A stretch of 64,000 nucleotides of DNA from UBA3839 sp963627995 (GTDB taxonomy: Bacteria > Bacteroidota > Bacteroidia > Bacteroidales > Bacteroidaceae). A model generated the notes under the pieces. It searched no databases. It worked only from the letters and a program-made list of their open reading frames with translations, and was not told the origin of the DNA. How positions within the stretch are numbered: position 1 is the first letter of the stretch; every line of letters starts with the position of its first letter. The stretch is from NCBI GenBank assembly GCA_963627995.1, contig CAVGCV010000002.1, positions 124,001 to 188,000 on the forward strand, in the 5' to 3' direction. This document shows, in pieces, positions 9,416 to 18,154 of this stretch. A program made the translations under genes and the position numbers.

Positions 9416-11719
9416 ATGCCGACAGAGAAACAGCAGAAAGCCGCCGAGCACCTGCACCGCGAGATGCAGGTGAGCATCGAGGCGGGCGCCATCGTGGGAC
9501 GCATCTACGACGCGCTGCTGGCAGCCTACGGCGCCGGCGTCTCCGCCGACGACCTGCGCCAGCTCAACATCCTGTGCGTGCGCCTCGTGTTCTGCCTCTA
9601 TGCCGAGGATGCCGGCATCTTTCCCCGCCACAACCAGTTCCACGACTACCTCGCGCAGTTTCCCGCCGCCGACATGCGCGACCAGCTGATGCGCGTGTTC
9701 CAGACGCTCAACACGCCCGCCGGGCAGCGGTCGAGGTTCATGCGGGCGGACCTCGCGGCGTTCCCCTACGCCAACGGCGGGCTCTTCGCCGAGCCCATCG
9801 ACATACCGCCCTTCACCGACGAGACGCGCGCCATGCTGCTGCAGCAGGCGTCGCTCGGCTTCGACTGGAGCGCCATCTCGCCCACCATCTTCGGCGGCGT
9901 GTTCGAGAGCACGCTCAACCCCGAGACGCGCCGCAGCGGAGGCATGCACTACACGAGCGTCGAGAACATCCACCGCGTGATTGACCCGCTCTTCATGGAC
10001 GGGCTGCGGCGCGAGTTTGCCGACATCATGGCGACCACCGACGTGCGCCGACGCACACGCGCGCTCAAGGCACTGCAGGAGCGCATCGCCGGGCTCACGT
10101 TCTTCGACCCCGCGTGCGGCTCGGGCAACTTCCTGACGGAGACCTACCTGTCGCTGCGCCGCCTCGAGAACGACATCATCCGCGCCATCTACTCCGCCGA
10201 GCCGCTCGACGCCTTCACCAACCCCATCAAGGTGAGCATCGACCAGTTCTACGGCATCGAAATCAACGACTTCGCCGTGACCGTCGCCACCACGGCACTG
10301 TGGATTTCGGAGGCGCAGACGATGCAGGAAACGGAGCGCATCATCCACCACGACATCGACTTCCTGCCGCTCCGCTCCTACGCCAACATCCACGAGGGCA
10401 ACGCGCTGCGCATCGCGTGGGGCGACGTGTGCCCGGCGGATCGGCTCGACTACATCGTCGGCAATCCGCCGTTCGTGGGGGCGCGCATGATGAGCGAGCA
10501 CCAGAAGGAGGACATGAAGGAGGTGTTCGGCGCGGATTGGAAAAACGTGGGCAACATCGACTACGTGGGCGCATGGTACAAGCGTGCGGCCGACTACATG
10601 GCGGGCACGCGCGTGGAGGCCGCGCTTGTCTCCACCAACTCCATCACGCAGGGCGAGCAGGTGGCCAACCTGTGGCAGCCGCTCTTCGACGGCGGCATCC
10701 GCATCAACTTCGCCCGCCGCACGTTCCGCTGGGACAGCGAGGCGCACGTCAAGGCGCACGTCCACTGCGTGGTTGTCGGCTTCGCCCATGCCGACCGACA
10801 GCAGAAGTACATCTTCGACAACGGGCAGACGGTGGCGGCGAAGAACATCAACGCCTACCTGATTGACGCACAGGACACGTTCATCGGAAGCCGGAGCAAG
10901 CCGCTGTGCGACGTGCCCGGAATCGGCATCGGCAACCAGCCCATCGACGGGGGCAACTACCTGTTCGAAAAGGAGGAGATGGAGGAATTCGTGAAGCGCG
11001 AGCCGCGGGCTGCACAGTACTTCCACCCGTGGTACGGCGCCGTGGAGTTCATCCGCCGAAAGCCGCGCTACTGCCTCTGGCTGGGCCACTGCTCGCCGGC
11101 GGAAATCAAGGGCATGCCGCTGTGCTACGAGCGCGTGGCGAACGTAAGGAAGCTACGGACGGAGAGCAAAAGAGCGTCTACGCGAAAACTCGCAGAGAAG
11201 CCGACGCGCTTCCAAGTGGAGAACATGCCCGACGGCGTCTCCATTCTCGTGCCCCGCGTTTCGTCCGAAAACCGAAGGTATGTGCCCATGGGATACCTTC
11301 CGGCAGGTGAGTTCGCCAGCGATGCCGTCCACCTCATCCCCTCGGCCACGCTCTACCACTTCGGCGTGCTGGAGAGCAACGTGCACATGGCGTGGATGCG
11401 CGCCGTGTGCGGCCGGCTCAAGAGCGACTACCGATACTCGAAGGACGTGGTCTACAACAACTTCCCATGGCCATCGCCGACGGACGGGCAGCGAGCGGCC
11501 ATCGAGCGGGCGGCGCAGGGCATTCTCGACGCGCGCAGCCGCTATCCCGACTCGTCGCTCGCCGACCTCTACGACCCCACGCTCATGCCGCACGACCTGC
11601 TCGAGGCGCACCGCGCCACCGACCGCGCCGTGATGCGCGCCTACGGCTTCGACGCGAAGATGGCCGAAGCGGCGTGTGTGGCGCGCCTCTTCGAGCGCTA
11701 CGCCGCACTGAATGCGTGA
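9416..11719 (+). CDS. MmeI-like DNA adenine methyltransferase lacking the N-terminal nuclease domain
   Basis: A 767-residue class I DNA methyltransferase. Motif I is DPACGSGNF (231-239) and motif IV is NPPF (350-353), the signature of N6-adenine enzymes. The region after it (about 480-767) looks like the target-recognition part of MmeI-like type IIG/IIL enzymes. Those enzymes usually start with about 180 residues of PD-(D/E)XK nuclease, but this protein starts almost directly at the helical linker (EMQVSIEAGAIVGRIYDALL), which is normally internal. The first ten residues, MPTEKQQKAA, resemble a family N-terminus, as if the nuclease had been deleted in frame. It should methylate but not cut DNA. 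It stands alone, 16 bases after the broken antiporter gene, with no separate restriction gene beside it. Confidence 0.85.
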   Translation: MPTEKQQKAAEHLHREMQVSIEAGAIVGRIYDALLAAYGAGVSADDLRQLNILCVRLVFCLYAEDAGIFPRHNQFHDYLAQFPAADMRDQLMRVFQTLNTPAGQRSRFMRADLAAFPYANGGLFAEPIDIPPFTDETRAMLLQQASLGFDWSAISPTIFGGVFESTLNPETRRSGGMHYTSVENIHRVIDPLFMDGLRREFADIMATTDVRRRTRALKALQERIAGLTFFDPACGSGNFLTETYLSLRRLENDIIRAIYSAEPLDAFTNPIKVSIDQFYGIEINDFAVTVATTALWISEAQTMQETERIIHHDIDFLPLRSYANIHEGNALRIAWGDVCPADRLDYIVGNPPFVGARMMSEHQKEDMKEVFGADWKNVGNIDYVGAWYKRAADYMAGTRVEAALVSTNSITQGEQVANLWQPLFDGGIRINFARRTFRWDSEAHVKAHVHCVVVGFAHADRQQKYIFDNGQTVAAKNINAYLIDAQDTFIGSRSKPLCDVPGIGIGNQPIDGGNYLFEKEEMEEFVKREPRAAQYFHPWYGAVEFIRRKPRYCLWLGHCSPAEIKGMPLCYERVANVRKLRTESKRASTRKLAEKPTRFQVENMPDGVSILVPRVSSENRRYVPMGYLPAGEFASDAVHLIPSATLYHFGVLESNVHMAWMRAVCGRLKSDYRYSKDVVYNNFPWPSPTDGQRAAIERAAQGILDARSRYPDSSLADLYDPTLMPHDLLEAHRATDRAVMRAYGFDAKMAEAACVARLFERYAALNA

Positions 11720-11782
11720 CAGCCTCCACCGGGCAGCATACCCCGATGGGCTTAGGGACGCGGAGGAACATGGTCATGCAGC

Positions 11783-11810
11783 ACGGCAGAGAGGACGCGC
11801 CCTCTGCCGT
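11783..11810 (+). terminator. Terminator after the methyltransferase
   Basis: Nine-base arms ACGGCAGAG and CTCTGCCGT around a short loop, followed by TTT, about 64 bases after the methyltransferase stop. Confidence 0.6.
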
Positions 11811-11833
11811 TTCCCGCAACTTTTTGGCTGTAA

Positions 11834-11865
11834 ATTGGCCATTAGGCGGAAAAGCTGTACCTTTG
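11834..11865 (+). promoter_or_regulatory. Promoter of argS
   Basis: TACCTTTG at 11858-11865 matches the Bacteroidetes -7 consensus, and TTGG at 11834-11837 lies 20 bases upstream as a -33 element. It would give a leader of about 110 bases before argS. Confidence 0.65.
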
Positions 11866-11985
11866 TCCCTTACTGGCCGATTGCGCAGTGGCTCCGCAGT
11901 TTCGGACAAGAGGCGAAACACCTATTATAATATAAAACGGAGCAAAGAAACAGACAAGAACAACAGTCAATACATTGGATTCGAC

Positions 11986-13800
11986 ATGACGATAGAACAG
12001 AAGTTGACCCAGGCCGTTGTCGCCGGCGTGAAGTCGCTCTACGGGGCCGACATTCCCGAGGAGCAAGTGCATTTGCTGAAAACCAAGAAAGAGTTCGAGG
12101 GACACCTCACCGTCGTGGTGTTCCCGTTTGCGAAGGCTGCCCGGAAGAAGCCGGCCGACGTGGCTGCGGAGCTGGGCGGCTACCTCAAAGAACACGCCTC
12201 CGACGTGGTGGCCGACTTCAACGTGGTGCAGGGATTCCTCAACATCGTGGTCGGCACGGACGCGTGGATTGGTCTGCTCAACGAGATTGCGGCCGACGCG
12301 AAGTTCGGCTTCACGGAGGCCACGGCGAGCAGCCCGCTGGTGATGATCGAGTACTCGTCGCCCAACACCAACAAGCCGCTCCACCTGGGCCACATGCGCA
12401 ACAACCTGCTGGGCTCGGCCCTGGCGCGCATCGTCGCCGCCAACGGCAACCGCGTGGTGAAGACGAACATCGTGAACGACCGCGGCATCCACATCTGCAA
12501 GTCGATGCTGGCATGGCTGAAATGGGGCAACGGCATCACGCCCGAAAAGGCGGGGAAGAAGGGCGACCACCTGATTGGCGACTTCTACGTGGAGTTCGAC
12601 AAGCACTACAGGGCGGAGTGCGAGCAGCTGGCCAAGGAGTACGCGGCCGGCGGAATGGCCGAGGAAGAGGCCAAGGAGAAAGCCAAGCAGGAGGCGCCGC
12701 TCATCAAGGAGGCGCACGCAATGCTGGTGAAGTGGGAGCACAACGACCCCGAAGTCCGCAGCCTGTGGGCCACCATGAACCGATGGGTCTACGACGGCTT
12801 TGACGAGACCTACAAGATGATGGGCGTGAGCTTCGACAAGATATACTACGAGTCGGAAACCTACCTCGAGGGCAAGGAAAAGGTCATCGAGGGGCTGGAG
12901 AAAGGCCTGTTCTACCGCCGCGAGGACGGAAGCGTGTGGGCGAACCTGGAAGCCGACGGGCTGGACGAGAAGCTGCTGCTGAGGAGCGACGGCACGTCGG
13001 TCTACATGACGCAGGACATCGGCACGGCCAAGCTGCGCTACGAGGACTACCCCATCGACAAGATGATTTACGTGGTGGGCAACGAGCAGAACTACCACTT
13101 CCAGGTGCTGTCCATCCTGCTCGACAAGCTCGGCTTCAGCTGGGGCAAGGACTTGGTGCACTTCTCCTACGGAATGGTGGAACTGCCCAACGGCAAGATG
13201 AAGTCGCGCGAGGGAACGGTGGTCGATGCCGACGAGCTGATGGCGCAGATGGTGGACGACGCCTACGAAGCGTCGAAAGAGATGACCAAGAAAATCCAGC
13301 TGAGCGAGGAGGAGGCGCGCGAGGTGGCACGCAAGGTGGGCCTTGGCGCATTGAAATACTTCATCCTGAAGGTTGATGCGCGGAAGAACATGCTTTTCAA
13401 CCCCGAGGAGTCCATCGACTTCAACGGCAACACGGGGCCTTTCATCCAATACACCTACGCTCGCATCGCGTCGATTCTGCGCAAGGCGGGCGAAAGCGGC
13501 GCGACACAGGAGGCTGTCGCCCCGACGGAGCTCGCCGAAAAGGAGATAGCCATCATCCAAAAGCTGAACGGATTCAAGGCGGCTGTGCGCCAGGCCGGAA
13601 CGGACTACAGCCCGTCGGGCATCGCCAACTACTGCTACGAGCTGACGAAGGAGTACAACCAGTTCTACCACGATTTCAGCATTCTCGGAGAGCCCGACGC
13701 GCAGAAGCGCAGCTTCCGCCTGGAGCTGTCGAAAGCCGTGGCCAAGGTCGTCAGCCTCGGCATGGGGCTCCTCGGCATTGAAATGCCTGAAAGAATGTAA
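11986..13800 (+). CDS. argS: Arginyl-tRNA synthetase
   Basis: A 604-residue class I aminoacyl-tRNA synthetase that charges tRNA-Arg in the cytoplasm. An N-terminal Add1-like domain precedes the catalytic fold with HLGH at 133-136 (HIGH motif) and a KMKS variant at 404-407 of the KMSKS loop, followed by the helical DALR anticodon-binding domain ending in LLGIEMPERM. The start ATG was chosen because MTIEQKLTQAV begins the conserved domain; the frame stays open upstream but covers the promoter. It is followed after three bases by the RNase H gene. Confidence 0.97.
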   Translation: MTIEQKLTQAVVAGVKSLYGADIPEEQVHLLKTKKEFEGHLTVVVFPFAKAARKKPADVAAELGGYLKEHASDVVADFNVVQGFLNIVVGTDAWIGLLNEIAADAKFGFTEATASSPLVMIEYSSPNTNKPLHLGHMRNNLLGSALARIVAANGNRVVKTNIVNDRGIHICKSMLAWLKWGNGITPEKAGKKGDHLIGDFYVEFDKHYRAECEQLAKEYAAGGMAEEEAKEKAKQEAPLIKEAHAMLVKWEHNDPEVRSLWATMNRWVYDGFDETYKMMGVSFDKIYYESETYLEGKEKVIEGLEKGLFYRREDGSVWANLEADGLDEKLLLRSDGTSVYMTQDIGTAKLRYEDYPIDKMIYVVGNEQNYHFQVLSILLDKLGFSWGKDLVHFSYGMVELPNGKMKSREGTVVDADELMAQMVDDAYEASKEMTKKIQLSEEEAREVARKVGLGALKYFILKVDARKNMLFNPEESIDFNGNTGPFIQYTYARIASILRKAGESGATQEAVAPTELAEKEIAIIQKLNGFKAAVRQAGTDYSPSGIANYCYELTKEYNQFYHDFSILGEPDAQKRSFRLELSKAVAKVVSLGMGLLGIEMPERM

Positions 13801-13803
13801 GGC

Positions 13804-14211
13804 ATGGAGATTGAGAACGAGGCGATAGCGGTGGACGCAGCCTGCAGCGGCAATCCCGGCCCGATGGAGTACCGCGGCGTACACCTGCCGACGGGAAAGG
13901 AGATTTTCCATTTCGGTCCCGTGCAAGGCACGAACAACATCGGAGAGTTCCTGGCCATCGTGCACGCGCTGGCGCTGCTGAAGCAGAAGAACCTGACCCT
14001 CCCGATTTACAGCGACAGCCGAACGGCGCAAATATGGGTGAAGAAGCGGAAGTGCAAGACCACACTGGAGCGCACGCCCCGCACCGAAGCCCTCTACCAG
14101 CTGATTGCCCGCGCCGAACGCTGGCTGCAGACCAACGACTACGCCAACAAAATCATCAAGTGGGACACGGCGAACTGGGGTGAGGTGCCTGCTGATTTCG
14201 GACGGAAATGA
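13804..14211 (+). CDS. rnhA: Ribonuclease HI-family protein
   Basis: A 135-residue RNase H fold protein that should cut RNA in RNA:DNA hybrids. The acidic residues are all visible: D11 in VDAACSGN, E48 in NNIGEFLAI, D71 in YSDSRTA, and a C-terminal Asp in WGEVPADFG. Many Bacteroidales RNase HI proteins are about 210 residues with an N-terminal viroplasmin (hybrid-binding) domain; this one has only the catalytic domain. It starts three bases after argS and its stop overlaps the start of the ABC exporter (ATGA), so the three are probably translated from one message. Confidence 0.88.
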   Translation: MEIENEAIAVDAACSGNPGPMEYRGVHLPTGKEIFHFGPVQGTNNIGEFLAIVHALALLKQKNLTLPIYSDSRTAQIWVKKRKCKTTLERTPRTEALYQLIARAERWLQTNDYANKIIKWDTANWGEVPADFGRK

Positions 14212-16046
14212 AAGCATTCTTCAAAATCATGGGCAAGTACTTTGCCCCCTACAAAGGCTACGTGGCGGCGACGTTCGGCTTCAACGTGCTGACGGCGTTC
14301 TTCAACGTGTTTTCATTCCTGCTGCTCGTCCCCATCCTCAACATCCTCTTCAAGATAGAGCAGAAGTCCTACGAGTTCATCCCCTGGGGCAGCGTCGAGC
14401 TCGACGACCTCAAGGAGGCGGCCATCAACAACGGCTACTACTACTCGCAGCAGCTGGTGGCCAGCTACGGGCCGTCGGCCACGCTGCTGATTCTTGGCCT
14501 CGTGCTTGCGGCCATGACGCTGCTCAAGACGGGCGCATACTTCGCGGGATCGGCCTCGCTCATGCCCATCAAGACTGGCATCGTGCGCGACATCCGCACC
14601 AACCTCTACAAAAAGATACTGTCGCTTCCCCTCTCGTTCTTCTCGGAGGAGCGAAAGGGCGACATCCTTGCCCGCGTCTCGACCGACGTGAACGAGGTGG
14701 ACTCCTCCGTGGGCTCGTCGCTCGACATGGCCATCAAGAACCCCATTTTCCTCATCGTCTATATAGGCACGCTGTTCTACCTCAGCTGGGAGCTCTCCCT
14801 CTTCACGCTGCTCGTCGTGCCGTTCATGGCGATGGGAATCGGGCGCATTGGCAAGACGCTGAAACGCCGCTCGCTCTTCGCCCAGTCGAAGTGGAGCGAC
14901 GGACTTAGCCAGATAGAGGAGACGCTGGGCGGCCTGCGCATCATCAAGGCGTTCATCGCAGAAAAGACGATGGAGGAGCGTTTCACGAAAGTGAACAACG
15001 AGTACCGCAGCGCGGCCATGCGCGTGGCCATCCGCCAAAGCGCGGCGCACCCCGTGAGCGAATTCCTCGGCACCTGCATGATTGTGGTCGTCCTGTGGTT
15101 CGGCGGTTGCCTGATTTTCGCGGGAAACTCGCCCATCGACGCACCCACCTTCATCTACTACCTCACCGTCCTCTACACGTCGCTGCAACCGCTCAAGGAG
15201 CTGTCACGCGCGGGCTACACCATCCAGAAAGGCATGGCGTCGATGGAGCGCATCAACAAAATCATGTCAGCGGAGAACAACATCAAGGAGCGTCCCGACG
15301 CGCGCGACATCGGCCGTCTGGCCGACCGCATCGACCTGAAGCACGTCTGCTTCTCCTACAACGCGCAGCGCGAGGTTCTCCACGACATCAGCCTCACGGT
15401 GGAGAAGGGAAAGACCATCGCCCTGGTGGGACAGTCGGGGTCGGGCAAATCCACGCTCGTCGATTTGATTCCCCGCTACCACGACGTCACGTCCGGCGAG
15501 ATTCTCATCGACGGCACCGACATCCGCGACCTGCGCATCAAGAGCCTGCGCAGCCTCATCGGGAATGTAAACCAAGAGGCCATACTCTTCAACGACTCGG
15601 TATTCAACAACATCGCCTTCGGAACGGAGCACGCCACGCGCGAGCAGGTGGAGGCGGCGGCGCGCATCGCCAACGCCCACGATTTCATCATGGAAATGGA
15701 GCAGGGCTACGACACGAACGTGGGCGACCGCGGATGCCGCCTCTCGGGCGGACAGCGCCAGCGCATTTCCATCGCACGCGCCATTCTGAAGAACCCGCCC
15801 ATCCTCATCCTCGACGAGGCGACCTCCGCCCTCGACACCGAATCGGAGAAGCTCGTGCAGGACGCGCTCGAACGCCTCATGCAGTCGCGCACCACCATCG
15901 CCATCGCACACCGCCTTTCCACCATCAGGCATGCCGACGAAATCTATGTCCTCCACGAGGGGCGCATCGTCGAGCGCGGCACGCACGACCAGCTCACCGC
16001 CATGGGCGGCCATTACAAGAAGCTCAACGACATGCAGGCACTGTAG
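14208..16046 (+). CDS. ABC exporter, fused permease and ATPase (MsbA-like)
   Basis: A 612-residue half-transporter working as a homodimer in the inner membrane. Six membrane helices occupy roughly residues 15-320. The nucleotide-binding domain has Walker A GQSGSGKST (K414), signature LSGGQRQR, Walker B ILILDEAT (D536, E537) and the switch His in AIAHRLS. Members of this type flip lipids, including lipid A core, or export drugs; the sequence alone does not settle which. The start overlaps the preceding stop by four bases. Confidence 0.92.
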   Translation: MKAFFKIMGKYFAPYKGYVAATFGFNVLTAFFNVFSFLLLVPILNILFKIEQKSYEFIPWGSVELDDLKEAAINNGYYYSQQLVASYGPSATLLILGLVLAAMTLLKTGAYFAGSASLMPIKTGIVRDIRTNLYKKILSLPLSFFSEERKGDILARVSTDVNEVDSSVGSSLDMAIKNPIFLIVYIGTLFYLSWELSLFTLLVVPFMAMGIGRIGKTLKRRSLFAQSKWSDGLSQIEETLGGLRIIKAFIAEKTMEERFTKVNNEYRSAAMRVAIRQSAAHPVSEFLGTCMIVVVLWFGGCLIFAGNSPIDAPTFIYYLTVLYTSLQPLKELSRAGYTIQKGMASMERINKIMSAENNIKERPDARDIGRLADRIDLKHVCFSYNAQREVLHDISLTVEKGKTIALVGQSGSGKSTLVDLIPRYHDVTSGEILIDGTDIRDLRIKSLRSLIGNVNQEAILFNDSVFNNIAFGTEHATREQVEAAARIANAHDFIMEMEQGYDTNVGDRGCRLSGGQRQRISIARAILKNPPILILDEATSALDTESEKLVQDALERLMQSRTTIAIAHRLSTIRHADEIYVLHEGRIVERGTHDQLTAMGGHYKKLNDMQAL

Positions 16047-16075
16047 CGGAAGCGGCAGCGCGGCAGCGCAAACGA

Positions 16076-16122
16076 CAGGGCGCGGGGCCTATGGAAACCA
16101 TCTCCATAGGCCCCGCGCCCTG
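16076..16122. terminator. Bidirectional terminator hairpin
   Basis: A perfect 20-base stem (16076-16095 with 16103-16122) and a 7-base loop separate the ABC exporter on the plus strand from the convergent PagL-like gene. No long U-tract follows on either side. Confidence 0.75.
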
Positions 16123-16216
16123 CTGCAAGACCCCGCCTCCCGGCGCGGCGGCATCCTCGCCATTCCGCCACACGCGCGGCAAGCGGCAGGCGCAGCCCGA
16201 GGCCGTCGCAGCCGCC

Positions 16217-17467
16217 CTACTTCCCTTTAATTTCCACGGGGAAGGATAACACGATTTCCGTCAGGTCGGCCTTGAAAGCGTGCGCCTTCACATTGAAGCC
16301 CACGCTCATGCCGTTCAAGCCCGGCACCCGGTAGCGCAGGCCGACGCACTCATACACCGGTGCCTCTGTCCTCCTCGCGCGATGCCCCATCCGCCGGAAC
16401 ACATACGTGCCGAACGACATGGCCACCGACAGGTCGCCGTAGAACACCTCATGCTTCCCCGCGATGCCCACGGAGACGGGGCTGTGTTTCTCGCCGTAGC
16501 CGTTGGCCTCGTCGATCGACCGCACGCGGTCGGCATACGTGCCGTAGAACAAGTCGACGCCCACCCCCGACGCCCAGCGGCGCGCGTAGCGGCGCATGAC
16601 GTCGGCGCGGAGCGCATAGGCCGCGTAGAGCCTGAAGTGGCCGGTGCGGTAGTCCGCCTCGCCGGGGTCGGTATTGAACTGCGTCTCCATCCAGTCCTCG
16701 TAGAGCGTTTTCGCGCCCGCCGAAACGGAGAGGCTCGCATACCACGTCTTCTCAAACGCCGGCACGGCAGCGGCAGGGCCGCGCAGCGACGCTTCGTAGT
16801 AGGGATAGTAGCACAAGCCCAGCATTGGCCCCAACGTGTTGCAGCCCTTGTTCGGACGGTCGAGCGTTCCGTTGCTGTGGTGTCCGAACTCCACGCCCGT
16901 CTTCACGCCCCAGTTCCGCGCAAAGCGGTAGGTGGCGTGCACGCCCGCGCCGAAGAAGATGAGCCACCTCGAGCCAATCAGCTCGTTGTCGATGTTGTCG
17001 CGGGCATCGTACTTGCGGGTGCTGTACCCCACCCCGCAGCCCACGGAGTAGTCCACCTCCCAGCGCGGCGTGCGCAGGAGCGGGCGGTCGAACAAGGCAT
17101 ACAGCGTCAGCATGCTGCCCAGGCGGGAGTTGTAGTCCACCTCCTCCGCCTTCCCCCAGCCGTCGGAGGCAAAGCGGTGCATGGACACGCGGTTGCAGAT
17201 GTTGTAGTCGAGGCCATACACAAAGGTGGGAAAGCCATAGTCGGCTGCGAACGCGCTGCTGTCCGACGGCAGCGTCGCGCGCCGCAACTGCAAGCCGATG
17301 CTCGCCGCGCGGCGCGACAGCAGTATCCGCTCGATGTCAGGGTCGATGGCCAGCACCTCCGAGGGCACAGCGCGCAGCTGCGCGCCCCAGTGGCGGACGG
17401 TGTCGCCGCCCTCGGCCCTCGCCGCCAGCGCAAGCAGCGCCGCGAACAGCCCCAGCAGTATCTTCAT
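16217..17467 (-). CDS. PagL-like acyloxyacyl hydrolase (lipid A 3-O-deacylase family)
   Basis: A 416-residue predicted outer-membrane beta-barrel. A signal peptide (1-19, ending AARA) precedes alternating amphipathic strands. The motif FGHHSNGTLDRPNKG at 194-208 matches the PagL family signature, with H197/S198 as the probable catalytic pair. PagL removes the 3-O acyl chain of lipid A, which softens immune recognition. The protein is longer than proteobacterial PagL (about 170-190 residues), as is common for Bacteroidales members, and most of the extra length is C-terminal barrel-like sequence. The start at MKILLGLFAA was preferred over one 16 codons upstream because it begins the signal peptide. 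It ends the minus-strand cluster. Confidence 0.75.
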   Translation of the reverse strand: MKILLGLFAALLALAARAEGGDTVRHWGAQLRAVPSEVLAIDPDIERILLSRRAASIGLQLRRATLPSDSSAFAADYGFPTFVYGLDYNICNRVSMHRFASDGWGKAEEVDYNSRLGSMLTLYALFDRPLLRTPRWEVDYSVGCGVGYSTRKYDARDNIDNELIGSRWLIFFGAGVHATYRFARNWGVKTGVEFGHHSNGTLDRPNKGCNTLGPMLGLCYYPYYEASLRGPAAAVPAFEKTWYASLSVSAGAKTLYEDWMETQFNTDPGEADYRTGHFRLYAAYALRADVMRRYARRWASGVGVDLFYGTYADRVRSIDEANGYGEKHSPVSVGIAGKHEVFYGDLSVAMSFGTYVFRRMGHRARRTEAPVYECVGLRYRVPGLNGMSVGFNVKAHAFKADLTEIVLSFPVEIKGK

Positions 17468-17536
17468 CTGCACACAATCATGGCCGCGGGCAGCCCCCGT
17501 TCCGGGACCGCCCACGAATGTTACAAAACAGGCACG

Positions 17537-18154
17537 TCAGAACAAGCCCTGCACCCATGCCACAAATTCCGAGACCAGCACCGCCAGCCCCCATGTCATC
17601 AGGCCGACGACGGCAATCGCCGCCACCAGCCACGCCGCCTTGCGGTTCGTTGCCCTCACCACGCGCGCGTCGTCCTCCACGAAGCCCACGATGAGGTTGT
17701 AGTTCTTGGCGTACGATTTGTTGAACACGTCAATCAAATCGCCCACCACCGGCACAAAGCCCAGCAGCACATCGACCATCGTGTTGTAAACCACCGCCAG
17801 CGTCAGCGGGATGGAGCGCACCTTGAAGAGCGCCACGTAGAGGAACGGCACGCACATCACCACCGTCAGCAAGTCGCCCAGCGGCGGATAGACGATGCCG
17901 ACAATGGGGTCGAGCATATACCTGTCCATCACCACCGCGATGCCGCGCACCAGCTTGTACGACGGCTGGGTCTCCAGCAGCATCCGCCGCGCCGCCTTTT
18001 TCTTCCGGCGCAGCTCCTCCTGGCCCATCGCAGCGTCAATCCGCCGCGCATCCTCGTCCGTCGTCAGCCCCAGCTCCGCGCGCGTCTGCCGCCGGCGCTC
18101 GCTCTCCATCGCACGTCCCGCCATCTCCCTGCTCCTGCCTTCCGCGTGCGTCAC
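17537..18154 (-). CDS. DUF4112 membrane protein
   Basis: A 205-residue protein matching the DUF4112 pattern: LDPIVGIVYPPLGDLLT, VVYNTMVDVLLGFVPVVGDLIDVFNKSYAKN. A charged N-terminus of about 60 residues precedes two or three membrane segments, and a last one (WLVAAIAVVGLMTWGLAVLV) lies near the C-terminus. The biochemical role of the family is not known. Its start overlaps the stop of the 692-residue gene upstream by four bases, so the two are probably translationally coupled. Confidence 0.8.
   Translation of the reverse strand: MTHAEGRSREMAGRAMESERRRQTRAELGLTTDEDARRIDAAMGQEELRRKKKAARRMLLETQPSYKLVRGIAVVMDRYMLDPIVGIVYPPLGDLLTVVMCVPFLYVALFKVRSIPLTLAVVYNTMVDVLLGFVPVVGDLIDVFNKSYAKNYNLIVGFVEDDARVVRATNRKAAWLVAAIAVVGLMTWGLAVLVSEFVAWVQGLF

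Noticed and set aside
9416..11719. Complete restriction or DISARM-like defence system
   Set aside because: No nuclease, helicase or phospholipase partner lies on either side; neighbours are an antiporter and argS.
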